From Alitta virens (Eukaryota > Annelida > Polychaeta > Phyllodocida > Nereididae), in assembly GCA_932294295.1 (NCBI GenBank), contig OW028584.1, positions 5,385,407 through 5,449,406 on the forward strand: DNA of 64,000 nt. The letters are read 5' to 3'. Under the pieces are notes generated by a model that was given only the letters and a program-made list of their open reading frames with translations, did not search any database and had not been told where the DNA came from. This document shows, in pieces, positions 1 to 12,600 of this stretch. Positions within the stretch are counted from its first letter, which is position 1; every line of letters starts with the position of its first letter. The position numbers and the translations under genes are program-made.

Positions 1-524
1 ATTAGTGGACTACAGTATTTTAATATTTAAGAGTAACTTGCAATTAAGATCAATTTAATTCGATTGATCGATGTAGCACTGAGTGTCAGTGTTGGTTTCC
101 AATATTTGATTTCAATGTATTGGTATGAGCGAAATTTTTAATAAGAAATAATCTTCAGAGTAATTGTGAATAGCTTATAAACTACGTCTAAAACAAAGTT
201 CCAGCGGCATGATGAAGGTGTAGATTGCATGAGTAGAATTAAGACAATTGTGCACTGTACTAATAATGGCGTAATTAAGGTTTTTCCAATTCGTTGTCCA
301 ATAAATTGTATGTAAGTTAATTTAGATTTTGTGGTCAATCATTTCATAAAAAGCTTTTAAGTTTGAAAAATAATTTATATTATTTAAATCGCTTACCATT
401 TCTGTGTAATATTGTTTTATGTTAACTCCTCGGGTGATGAGTCGTTTCCATGGAGATTATTTCATTAACACGCATGGCGCCTGTTGCTAACCATTTGTTC
501 TTTTGCGTTTGTCTTCATTAACAG
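1..524. other. Partial intron at the left edge
   Basis: Sequence upstream of the first visible KMT2C/D exon. It is AT-rich with no ORF that extends the gene in phase. It ends in the acceptor TTCATTAACAG at 524. I read it as the 3' part of an intron whose donor lies outside the window. Confidence 0.6.
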
Positions 525-683
525 GTCGTTTCCCTGGCGACCCTGGCCTCGGTGTGCATCCCCCACCTGGGGCCCCTCTTGGCCCTGCTAACCCATTGGG
601 GGCCTCTTTGGACCAGGGAGAATCCCTCCGCATGCATCCCCCGCCCTACAGCCAGCACCAGATGAGGATGAACCTCCCCCCAG
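525..683 (+). CDS. KMT2C/KMT2D: KMT2C/D exon: Pro-rich, phase 1 to phase 1
   Basis: Acceptor ..TTAACAG and donor CAG|GTATGT. It encodes a Pro/Gly/Met-rich stretch ([18 protein letters not shown] and on to QMRMNLPPG) with no recognisable fold, as expected for the long disordered middle of MLL3/4 proteins. At 159 nt it is symmetric and keeps frame if skipped. Confidence 0.85.
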
Positions 684-3600
684 GTATGTCAGAAACGGTC
701 TAAAAATAACAAATTGTCCCTATTAACTTGTCTTCTAAAGTTTAGAATATAGGTCGTCTAAAAATACTAAAAAAATAAATTAAAATTTTGAAAAAAATCG
801 GGTTAGGCTACGCGAAGTCACCATTTGCTAAGGTGACTCAGTGTCTATGATCATCTTTTTAGCAGAACAAAAATATATCTATTAGGTAAATCTTGGAAGT
901 GGTGTTTTTCATAGCACTTGCTGATGAAATAAATACATTTTAAACTGCTCTGGAATATCAGTAAATTGTGATATATAAAAATAAAGTAATTAAGTTTAGG
1001 TGAACAAAAAGCCTAGTTTCTTTCAATTAAGGGACTACATACAAATGAAACTTATAGAATTTTATAACTATTAATTGTACTGTGCAAACACTTCAAGGTT
1101 TTTGTGGAATATTGTGACAAAACTTTTGTTAAAATTACAATTAGACCCTTCATTGGTCATCATGATTTTCTTCAGGTACCTCCTTATAATTATATTAACT
1201 AATAGACGTGCATTAACTTATTAACCACAGGTATTGTAATATATTAATAATTGAAAACAAATGGGTTAACTTCTTAACAGGATTGATATATATTTTTGCC
1301 TTAACCTAAATCTTGATCGAGTTGAAATGTCACTTGTACATTGTTCTGTATTTAGTAGGTATTTAATTCCTTGTAGCTGTAGTGTAAGTTTATTCTGTAA
1401 ACCAGTGATATTTTGATGAAACAATACATTCTCAATGTACACAGCTGTATACAAATATTCCAATCCGTTGATGTTAAGGTGATTTTCTTTTAATTTTCTT
1501 CATTTCTTGTAGATGTAATGGTCGATTAAGTTCTGTGATGCATGCTTTTATCATCACTAGCTGCCTTAAGTTGACTTGTATATATATTTAGTATCAACAG
1601 CAACGGCAGCAAAAAAATGTTGTGCACAAAAATACATTGTATATGAATGACACGGAAAGGCGTGAACAGCTTCTCATTACACTGCGCTAAGATAGAATTT
1701 TTGCACACAGACACTGCTGCCCCTAGTGGCGACCTTGAGACTCCGCCCAAGGTTAAGAAGAAGCGTCGCAGAAAGAAGAAAACTGAAGAAATTTGCGATG
1801 ATCTTAACGTGGCTGACCCGGCTACCTTGTCATCCCAGAGTGCTCTGTTCCTCTCACAGACTGGTCTGCTGACAACAGGTGTCTGTCTTTGGAGGGTCTC
1901 CTAACACTGGGGTCAATGCCCTCTGTGGGTTGTTGACCTCGCCCTCTTGTCTTATCACTCCCCCACTTAGGGTTGTTGTGCTGTGGTCACTGACACTCTT
2001 AATAGCTTCTTTCTATCTCCTTAAATTACTTTAAATCAAAACTTTAAAATTCTGAGCTCTTAGTTCTGGATTGTTCCGGTCTCTGTACGCTACATCTTTC
2101 TATATTAAATTAAATCTCGGCTTTCTATGGGTAACGTTTAAATTTCTATCTCAATTCATTTGTGAATAGACAAGAGAGGTGAGATTTGTTACACATATTT
2201 TGCCATGCTTGGGTTTTGTTTAATATAATTAAGCGATGTAGGTTAGATTTGTTACTACTAATAAACGAGAAAATTATTAGCGAAAGATAGATCTAGAGAT
2301 TTGAAAGATAATTATGCAAGTCGCAGTTGTTTAAGGAGCTGTGACAGGAATGCCTTGTGTTTCATGGCAATTTTAGGCTTTGGCTGTCGGGATCTGCTGT
2401 GCCGTGTTCCTTTGGGGTAATCTCCAATTTCGCATGTCTGGTTGCCATCTTGAAATCTCCCTCTCTCACCACTTCTGCCCCCTAGTGTTTTGTTTGTTTG
2501 CCTGTGCTGCCATCTTCAGTAAAAAAGAACAAGGCATGCGTTGCCATTTGCGATGACTTTACCCGCTTGTTCCCCGACTCACTTCACTATCTTTCAACTT
2601 TGTCATTTCTTGTTGCTGCTCTTTAATCGCACGTTTCTGGTTTGACGACACTTACTTCTATCCCGAATGGTTTTGTGCATGGCCTGTCAAAAGTGTGCTG
2701 CCGTTTCATTTCCCATTTCAGGGTTTTCCAATTCTGTAACCTGTAATTTCATTTTGCGGTCTGATATATAAAAAAAAAAGATTAGATGAACATAAACACA
2801 TAAAGCATAACCACATATTTGCGTAATGTAGATAAAAGGACTCCTAGTTTGCGTTATGTAGTACTTTATGTATAGATGCATGAGTTTTCGTTTTATTTTG
2901 GTTCGACATGCTAGCATAATTCATGTAGTATTTAAGGCATAGCCCTGTGCTGCCGATTTAGACCTTCCCACTAACTCGACGTTCCGTTTGCAGGGGTATC
3001 CCAACCTGGTGCTACTAGTCAGCCTAACATGATGCCCATGACCTCCACTGGCCCAGGAGACGTCCGACCTGGTAGTGCCGCACTCCATCACCAGATGCCG
3101 CCTATGGGCGCCATGCCACCTGGTAGCAGTCCAATGCATCAACTCATCTCCACTGCAAAAGACATTCCACCAGGTAGCTGCTAGAATTTTAAATGACAGT
3201 TTTACCTCTTTGAGTCTGGTTGCATTCCTGATTGTGAAAACCTATATATCTGTATTGAGCTTTATTTTCTCGAAATGGATTTAGGAATTTTGACAGTTTT
3301 TCCTCGTGTTGCATTGTCGTTAAAAACCCACAACTGTGCATCGAGTTAACATTTTCTCGAAAAATGTTTGGATTGCAGTGGAAAGGTTTATTTTAGGATT
3401 CAAGATGTGGGTCGTAGCATTTTTTAATGTAATTGTTTTAACGAGACAGACTCATCCTCAAATGAGGTTGGCTCAGTGCTGTCCTATTGTCTGGTCTCTG
3501 TTTAATTTATACTATTTCAAATAACCATAGTAACGGGTTGTATTACTTTTCAGCTACGAGTATGACTCAGCTGCAGAAACTGGTGAATATGCAACCTCAG

Positions 3601-6600
3601 ATTCTGCAGCCGGACGGTGTGAGGAGCCTACCAGGACAGATGGACGCCAGGGATTTCGATGAATTGTTCAAGTCCGAAGATAAAGGTATTTTTCAAGGTG
3701 GATTGTCGTCAATTTTAATCTTTTTAACCGAATCTTTAAAATGTAAACATATACAAATTACATATAATTTTGTTAGGCTTGCGTCTTATGACGTATGTGC
3801 CTTTACAATACATTAAAGGTTGCTCAGAGGTCGTTTGACCTGTCAAGGGAAGAAGTAATGTAGCATTTACACTGATTTAAGTGTTATTGTATAATCCAAA
3901 ATAAATGTCCACTTTTTTTTCTTTTTATCTTTATTTTTACGTACAAGTCATGGAGAAGCACTTAATAGATCTCTACTAAAAGTCAGATCCCAACTTTATA
4001 ACCTATAAAAACCCCTCCTTGTCTAAATTAACTTCAAGTTTCCTATCTTTGCAATGATATTGTGGTCACAAAGAAGTAGCAGAAATTACAGTGGAGGGTA
4101 TGGCAAACTTTCCCTGAAGTATTTTTATCCGCTACAAATTTGGGATTTGAATTTTTGCGAACATTTCTGTCCATTTTTTTCTGGCCCATGCCATTTGTGG
4201 CAAAATGTGACTGAACATTGGGTGGACTTTTATTTTGAATCCTGCTTGTATTTGTGATGTATATGTGTATAGTATAAATTCCGGTCACCCCAACTTTTCT
4301 CATACTCCCATGCAGCTACACTGCCCACAAGCCCTACACAGGCCACTATAATTTATCCAACCCAGTTCTAATGACCAGCCAATCAGATCTCCAGCATAGC
4401 ATTTGGTGGATTTTGCTACGCAGTAATATATGCAGGGTGCCCCAGATGTCTTAGCCAGCCTGACCAATGAGGCCATGTGTTTTAGTTAAAGGAATTTTCA
4501 AAATAACATGCAGCCAACAACACTTATAATGACCACAACCCTGAGACAATGTTCTCAATATCTTCAAAAATAATGACTTAAGTCATAATTAAATATAGGC
4601 CTAGAGTCAGTTATAACACTAGCTAGCTAACTAACCTGGAGATTGATTGATTGATTAGATGCAGATATATAGCTCAAACCCTGATTGATTGATTGACTGA
4701 TTGATTGCTATAAAGATAGTTGATTGATTGATTGATTGATTGAATGAGATAGATAGATAGATAGATAAATAGATAGAGCTAAAATAATGACAAAATCTAG
4801 CCAGAAAAAAGTCATTGGAGTTGACCACAAACTCTATCTAGCCAGTTGACCACAAACCTGAGACAGTGCAGTCATTGTTTATAACATCAACATGTGTTAT
4901 CTGGCTTGTCAGGAGGTGGGGCCAGATCTTGGCGGTCATGAATATGCATCACTTGACCTAGTATAACTGTTTGAGGGTGCCGTGTTGTCAAGGCTTTGAC
5001 TTGTCAGGGTGACTTTTCTGTGCACACCTGTGACAGGTCTGAATATTTTGTTGGTGTGGTGTCTCTTCTATGTTTATAAAATCATTGTGTATGTCTTTTC
5101 CTGTACGAATGTAGTTACATCAACTGCCACAAATAAAATCAACTTCAATTTTATGAATTTTTACAGATGGTCGTGATGAGCTGGACCCAAGAATGACCAA
5201 CCAGAACGTCTTGTTGAAACGGTTGCTGTCAACTCCCAAACAACTCGCTCAACAACAAGCGGAACAGGAGCGTCTGCAACAGCAGGCGTCAAGGGGCGCC
5301 ACTAGCAGCCAGGAGTCGCCCACTATGCCCCTCACCGATTCTTGTCTTACCGGTGGAGAGGTAAACCACTCACATAGAATTGAAGACAAACGTTTGCACG
5401 TGAGGAAAAATATAGTACATAATAGATATCTCATTGATCAGATAACTAATTGAATAACCCAACTACATTCATTGAGTCATTTAGGTAGTCGCTTTTTTCA
5501 TTCTGGCAGATTATTACTTACCTTTCTCAGTGTGTGGACATTTAGTCGGCGTTTGTAGTTTTCCGCTTTTGTTTTTCTTTCTTCGGTGCTTATTTTATTA
5601 TTATCATGTGTGTCAGTTTAGCCAGTTGTAATGTGTTTGAGTTGTGGGTGGTCAGACTGCATTGGTTATTGTAATGTACTTGACTCAAACAGTTGTCGCT
5701 GTTTAAGCGCAATTTACTTGGCTCTCGATGCCATGTGCCACTTATTGCTGATTGCAATTGAGAAATAAATCCGTTGTAAACTTTGTGATAGGAAAATTTG
5801 TGAAATTTTAAAAGAACTTTCACTTGTGCATTCATAAACTCTGTGTAAAAAATTAGCAATCTCACAGAAATGTGTGAGAGTTGACCACACTGCAGTCTTT
5901 CCAGGTAGAATGAAACGCTCACCTACCTGTCTATACCCACAACTTTAATTTATTTACAACTGGCATTATTCGATTTTTGTTCAAGTAGCACTGCGACCTT
6001 TTTGCGCGTACAGTAAATGAAACTTGAATCTTTCAATTTCAACCACAGGAGAGCGAAGATGGCATAACATTGACTCCAGAACAACAGCGCCAATTAGCGT
6101 TGATAGAAAGCATGCCATTAACGAGAGAGTGGGAGATCCCGCAAGAAGAGTGGGCTAGCAAGACCCCCGAAGAAAAGGAACGCATCATTGGTGAGTAACT
6201 CGCACATTGGTCTTGGGTTTATTAGGTTTATTAACAACTTATCTTTGAATCTGCCTACCAGGACAATCACGTCGAGTTAATCGACTCCCTTTTACCGGAA
6301 CCAAAAGCTGCATTGCAGTAAAATCACAGGTGGTTCTTAGTTTGTGCTGTAAAATCCTGCTGGTTTAATTGATTTCGTATAAAATTAACTGACAGGGTGA
6401 AATAATTTGATGACGCTGAGGATAACCAACTTCGGGACACCATTCTGTGCGCTACTGCAATGCAACTTTTAAGTCCGCTGATGGTGTGTCTTTCATGACT
6501 CGTGACTAACATTGCGTGTCATGTTATTCGTAAATACTAATGTACTGCATTGTCACTTCCTGTGCGCTGGTACCATCGTGCATGAAGGGTTCCGAATTAA

Positions 6601-9600
6601 AGTTGCATTGTCCGCAAATTTGGCAAAATTTCTCCTAATACTAATTGCCTTATTGAGTGAGATAGTCAATAATCAATGACTGATGGTCGATATAAAGGTT
6701 TGGTTGTTTCCCGAGACCGTGTCTTATCCACTTAGAAGCTCTTTTTATATCGGGATCAGCCTGTTTTGTCCTCCAGTCCATCAAAACATCAACACGTAAA
6801 GTAGGAACCTTGATGGCCGACTTGTTAGCATGAGCAGCTTTTATAGCATTAATAGTTGATGCATGTCGTTTTCCGACCGGCTCCTGAATTGCTTTGAGCC
6901 GCGATTTACCTCCACCCCTATCCCATTTGCATGAACGTGTTTCACCCATGATACACGTAATTTGTACAGGATCTTTGTGAATGTATGTCAACCTATTTAA
7001 CGATACCAATCCAATGAATTGAATATTATGAGAGACTTATACGACATTGTGCAAGTGAGATGTACGTAAAATATTGCGTTACCATGCGGCTGTTCCTTTT
7101 ATAAGTACTCTTAATATTGAATAAGTAGAAATTCTTTACATGAAGCTACAGTAGACCATTCCCCTTTATTACAGTACTCTGCTCCAAAGCCGCAGTTCCC
7201 AACAGCGAAGGTGAGTCTCTTGATAATGCTAGTCCATAGTGTCTCGTTCTGGTGAATCAGTACCAGTTGATCGTGCCTCGTTCTGAAATCATAGCATTGT
7301 TGATAAGCGCTTCTGTATCAAGTTATTCTTTTCAGATTTTTGTCATTATTACATGGCCTAAAAGTCTTGATGCATCGGTTTATCTTGAAATTTGCCCAAT
7401 TTACGGACAATGCAACTTTAGTCTTAACTGTGGAAGTAGTTCAAAATGATGAACATTTTTGTCGGATCGCAAAGTATACTATAAGGTGTCGCTGCTGAGC
7501 TATGAGAATTAAGAATGTTTACTTGTACAGTTAGGTCGCGCATTAGCTTCTCGGAAGGCATGCTTAAAGGTCGGTGAGTCAAAAATTGAAAATTAAGTAA
7601 AATTTTCTTTTTGAATTATATTGAGACAGATTGTTGCTTTTCTGTCAGCACAATTCTCGTCATATATGGGCAGATCCGAGAAGCTAAAAATAAGGGGTAC
7701 CTTATATAGTCTTGATGTCTTGTACTGTAACTTGCAAAAAATGAGTACACCCGCCAAACATCATCACCGAAATGACAATACCATTGCTTTGGTGAATTCT
7801 TTCCATTTGAAGTAACAATTTAGCAGTAAGCAATATTTGTTATAGGTGATCAAGAACACATTTGTATGAAGCTGAAGGAATTTATCATTAGACATTAAAT
7901 TGCTAGTTAATTAAACCAGGAGTACTCGCTTTTGCAAGATACTGCATTTACATTTGTAATGTTTTGGCTGCTGTAACTCAGCAAAGGTTTATTGGCTGCT
8001 TGCTTTGAATCTAATGATTGATTGACGTAAGAATCTTTTACCTGAAAACGAACACTTCATTGGTCTTCGACATGTATCCATATGATGATAACTTGATAAC
8101 GTATTAGTCTGTGAGCCATTGTTATGATTGATATTTGCATCATGGGGCAGCCATTATGCCATGTTGTCGAGGCTCCTCCATTGCACTAACAATGTTACAT
8201 TTATGATGAAATGAATGGATGTATCTTTACCGTTACCTAATTGCAATATTTGGTGACATGAACGCGTGTTTTCAGTCATAACATTATACAGTATACAGTC
8301 GCACCAAAACATTTCAAGACACTTTCAGAATTCGGCGCAAATTTGCACCGTTAAAGAATTGACTTAAGGTGGCATCAGATTCTGTAGAATCATTCAAATA
8401 CGGTCCAAAAGAGGGGTGAAGTTGCCGTAACGACCACTAATATAAGTCTTACAAGTACCAAACGGCCACCTGAACACTGGAAGCAGCCACTACATTCCAA
8501 CTCGCCCCAACAGAATTTTCAGTTTTACCCCTCGGTTAAAAAACTTAAATGGCCATCTTGCCTAGATAAACTGCCAAATTTATTAGATTAGAAATTCCTT
8601 GAAAATCGTTAGTGTCTGGATATTTTCTGGTGTGACTGTAGCACCTAACCGTGGCATCAATGCCTCACATGCTTCCTAAACTTATATTCATGCCTTGTAT
8701 TTCAATGCTGACATGATCATTTTCATTCACGCAAGCTTGCTGCATGTTTGTGCTCGCTTATTTGCCGCTACCTGCATGCCTATGACATGAACGCTAAACC
8801 CCTTACTCCACCTGATTTTTTTAGAAACACGTATTTCAGCGATCAACCAACAGGAGTTTGAGAGACGCCGAAGAGAGGCGGATGAATTGAAGAAAAGACC
8901 GATTCAAAAGAAACCCCGAGCAAAAAAGAAAGATTTGGAGGGTAGGGAAGGAGTGGTCGCACAGCCGAAGAAACGGCCCAGGAAGGCCAGTTTCACCCCA
9001 CCTAAGGTAGGCGATTTGAAATCTAACAAATAAGTATGTGTCAAACTGATTTATATGAAGTTCTGTATGTTCGACACCAAAGCAGATAGATTATTCACGA
9101 TAGTTGTGATTTTCGAACACCTTGCAACTTTTTGAAAGATGTTAGATTTACGATGTAATCTGTAGTCATCAAAAAACCTTACGAAATATGCTGTATTAAA
9201 TATTTCCACTTAGTAATTTACCTTTTACTGTATTAATCCGTGTGAACTGACAAAATATGAAGCTAGGACTGAATCAGAATAGAAGCTGTTCTGATTTCAT
9301 CATAGTAACTGTTTAGAAAAGTGCGAGTTCTGATTTGAATTGGGTATTTCTTGAATTGCAATTTGGGGTCTTATCTGTATCATGGATAGCATGACTGATG
9401 AAATTTTCTTATTCCACTTACTAGGAAGGTCCACTGATGTTTAGCCCAGAGGAACCATCTGTCCCGCTGGGTCCCACACCCACACCCGACTTCAGTCTGG
9501 ATCAAGTTATGCAGCGCATACGCTCTCTTCCGCAGCTGCCTCTAGAGGAACCCACCGTGTCCATCAACCACTCACAGTGTCCGATCTATGGAGCGGCTTC

Positions 9601-12600
9601 TAACCCCGATTGTAAGTGATTCTTTGTAGAAGCTGACCTTTTGACCTTTATGGTATTTGCACAATCCTTGAATTATCATAAATGCAATTTCTCTAAGTCA
9701 GTTTTATGGGAAAATCTTATAACTGGCATTTTGCTTAGATGGATGGATGGATGGATAGATGCGACGTAAAAGAGCTATTTTTGACCGTACTCAATACATA
9801 TACATTCGAAAACATTCCCTACATACACGACTAAATAGTAATTTTGTTTAAATTCACGAAATCAAGACCTCTTCAAACTATGACTCTTATTTTAATTTAG
9901 AGATTGTTTAGTTATAAACTGATGTAGCAAATCAAGACTTACTAATATAATTGATTCTAGGAATTTTTGATTTTATATCAAGGGAACTGCAATAGTATTA
10001 TACCGAAATGTTAATAGGTTTGAACATGTATCAGATGATTGTGATGATTCCTAATTACGTGATTTTGATTTTTAACAGCGGATAAGACGGACCTGAACGG
10101 AAAGTTTGGTTACGGTCTGTCGGAAAATTTCCCGGACCTGTACAACGAGTTTCCATTCCCACTTCACAAACCGCTGATCCCGTTGACGGACCCAAACCAT
10201 CCGAAGTTTGCGGAGGCCTTTCAAAAGTCGCCAGGTGAGATAGCCGCTAGACGCAGGTACCTTGGAGGGGGATCCGGCGCTCCCTTTACGGGTAAGCGAC
10301 CTTTGACCCTAGCCTGTGCTACCCTCTCGTGGAAAATTATACGCTTTATACCCCACCCACCGCATTGGCTGATCCTCTGCACTACTTCGCTGAAAATACT
10401 ACAGCTGGCGCTCAGATGCAATCTGTGCTTCTGTCACTATGCACTAGATGGAGCTTGTGTGTTTCTTCAATCTACGCTCTAGATTTGAAAGATTCCTTTG
10501 GGGTTCTTTCAAATCTAATGCATACATAATGATGGTATGGTTAAGCCTAAGAGGTATTCCAAATTGAAGGTATTGCACCATTTCTGCACATGATTATGGA
10601 GTAATAAAATTAAGTACGCTCTAAATGAAAAATTGGCCATTTCAGTAACAATCGCATAGGTGCCACTCATACCATGAGAGGTATTCACACGTATGCTGTT
10701 GTAATCTGTCTTTTATAAAAAAAAAGAATACAGCAGCTTTTCTAGAAGCACTCTTTAGCATTTTGGTGGCATTTACGTTTGAGAAACTTCAAATTTTGCA
10801 CATTCCTTTTTTATTATATTGGAATGAATGTTATTTGACTGCAAAATCTGAATTGATAAAGATTTGGTTGACCTCTTCCATATCCAGATTTTGCTTTCTC
10901 GCCAATCTGCTCTTGTCTTCTGGAATGTTGCTGAGAAGTCTTGCATGGTTTGCTTTTGAATCAAATTAGTTAAAATTAAAGTCTTCCCCTTGAATCCATT
11001 AGGCTTTAGCTACAGCCTTTGCACATTTGTGCCTCTTTTATGTTGAAATTAAATAGAAATCTGTCAGATAATTTATAGCTTTGTCTGTTAAAGAGATTAA
11101 AATACTGAAATTTTATTCCTCTGGAATAGTTGTTTGTCAGGTGACGCTCTGGCATTTAATAGCTTTAATACTCAGTACTTTTGGTGCACTCAGTTATGAT
11201 TAGACCAGTTTATTAGATAACTTACAGACGTCAGCGTTTAATCGCATTGAAAATACATTATAGAACCACAATGAAAAACGTGACACTCGTAGTTCACTAC
11301 TTATGCTGAGGGATGCTATACAAAAATTCACATGGTATTTTCTGTATTTTGACACTTTAAATCTTTTATGAACAGCCGGAGCAGATAACAAGGAGGGGCG
11401 TATCACCCAGAGATACCACATCTCGGAGAAAGTGTCAATGTTGAAGGAAGACACGAAACCGTTGATGAAGTCGCCCCTAATGACGATAGCAATGCCCAGT
11501 CCACCTCTCATCCAGCCCAGGAAGGACCTCATGTCAAGGTACGGCCATAGCAAGAATCTAGTAGTTTATATGTCGTACTTGTAACTTAATATAAGAAGAA
11601 TGTGCTGACTTCTATAATTAGCTCATCTCCTAATGCCGTGTGTTTCTTGCTGCAATGTTAACAAACAGATTGTTTTGCCTATCTTTCAAAAACCATTTCT
11701 GCACATCAATGAAACCAGGTTATAGATAGATACTTTATTTTGATGGAAATAGTACAAAAATTATTATACAAGATATTTACATGATGTTAACTATGAATTG
11801 TAATCTATTGTGACAGTAAATATAAGCCCATCAGGAAACCACCTGAGCATTAGCTGTAATGTTGGCACCTTCAATAAAAAGAAAGAAAATTAAATTAAGA
11901 TTAAACGAAAGTAATTATGCTATTATTATAAGTTACATAAGAAAGCTTACTCTTTTAGATAAAAGGGATAAAAAAGAATTTATGTAACTATGGGTATTGG
12001 TATCATCTTTTACTTGGGCTCTATTGAGTTTATTGATCAAATGTTTCTGACGTCAAATTGGCATATATGATACATGACGGTTTAAGAAATAATCATACAA
12101 TGATGTACTATACTTTTCTGTAATAAACCCATATCCTTCTTTGTGAACATGGGACTCCAGGCGTTGACATAATTGTAATTTTCTACAGTTAGTGTTGGTT
12201 TGTGGGTGGCCCATCGGCAGCGATGACATGATCATCGTAGAGAGTCACCCTGCTCAATATTTTATTAAATGAAAATCTCTGTATTTTCAACATGTTTTTG
12301 CCATAATAGTGGGCAAAAATATATGAATCTGCATCTGATATTACAATCAGAGCAGTGTTAGTAGTAAACGGTATAAAAAAAATCATTAGAACAAAAATCT
12401 AGTGATATTTCGTTCGGTATTTTTATGTAATACATTTCTGATTTGCACCTGTCCTGTTAGAAAGTGTTATCCATCATTGTCTTAATTGCTCGTTTAGAAA
12501 TAGACCCAAGTGTCCCATGAAAGAATGCTGGAAACGCTTCTATTGGAGGCAAGAATAGTTCTGAAGCAGTTTCCATGGAAATCAGAAGTTCTGTTGTTTT

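Larger units (their letters stand above)
6191..8824 (+). other. KMT2C/D intron with a candidate microexon, an antisense ORF and a MITE
   Basis: Intron of 2.6 kb. It holds a 119-codon antisense ORF (6650-7009), the candidate cassette exon 7175-7210, and a Tc1/mariner-like MITE (8296-8638). The rest is AT-rich and unremarkable. Confidence 0.6.

Noticed and set aside
5590..5922. 110-aa - strand ORF in an intron
   Set aside because: No domain, no splice context and AT-rich composition; treated as chance.
11200..11553. 117-aa - strand ORF
   Set aside because: Mostly the antisense shadow of KMT2C/D exon 11376-11538.
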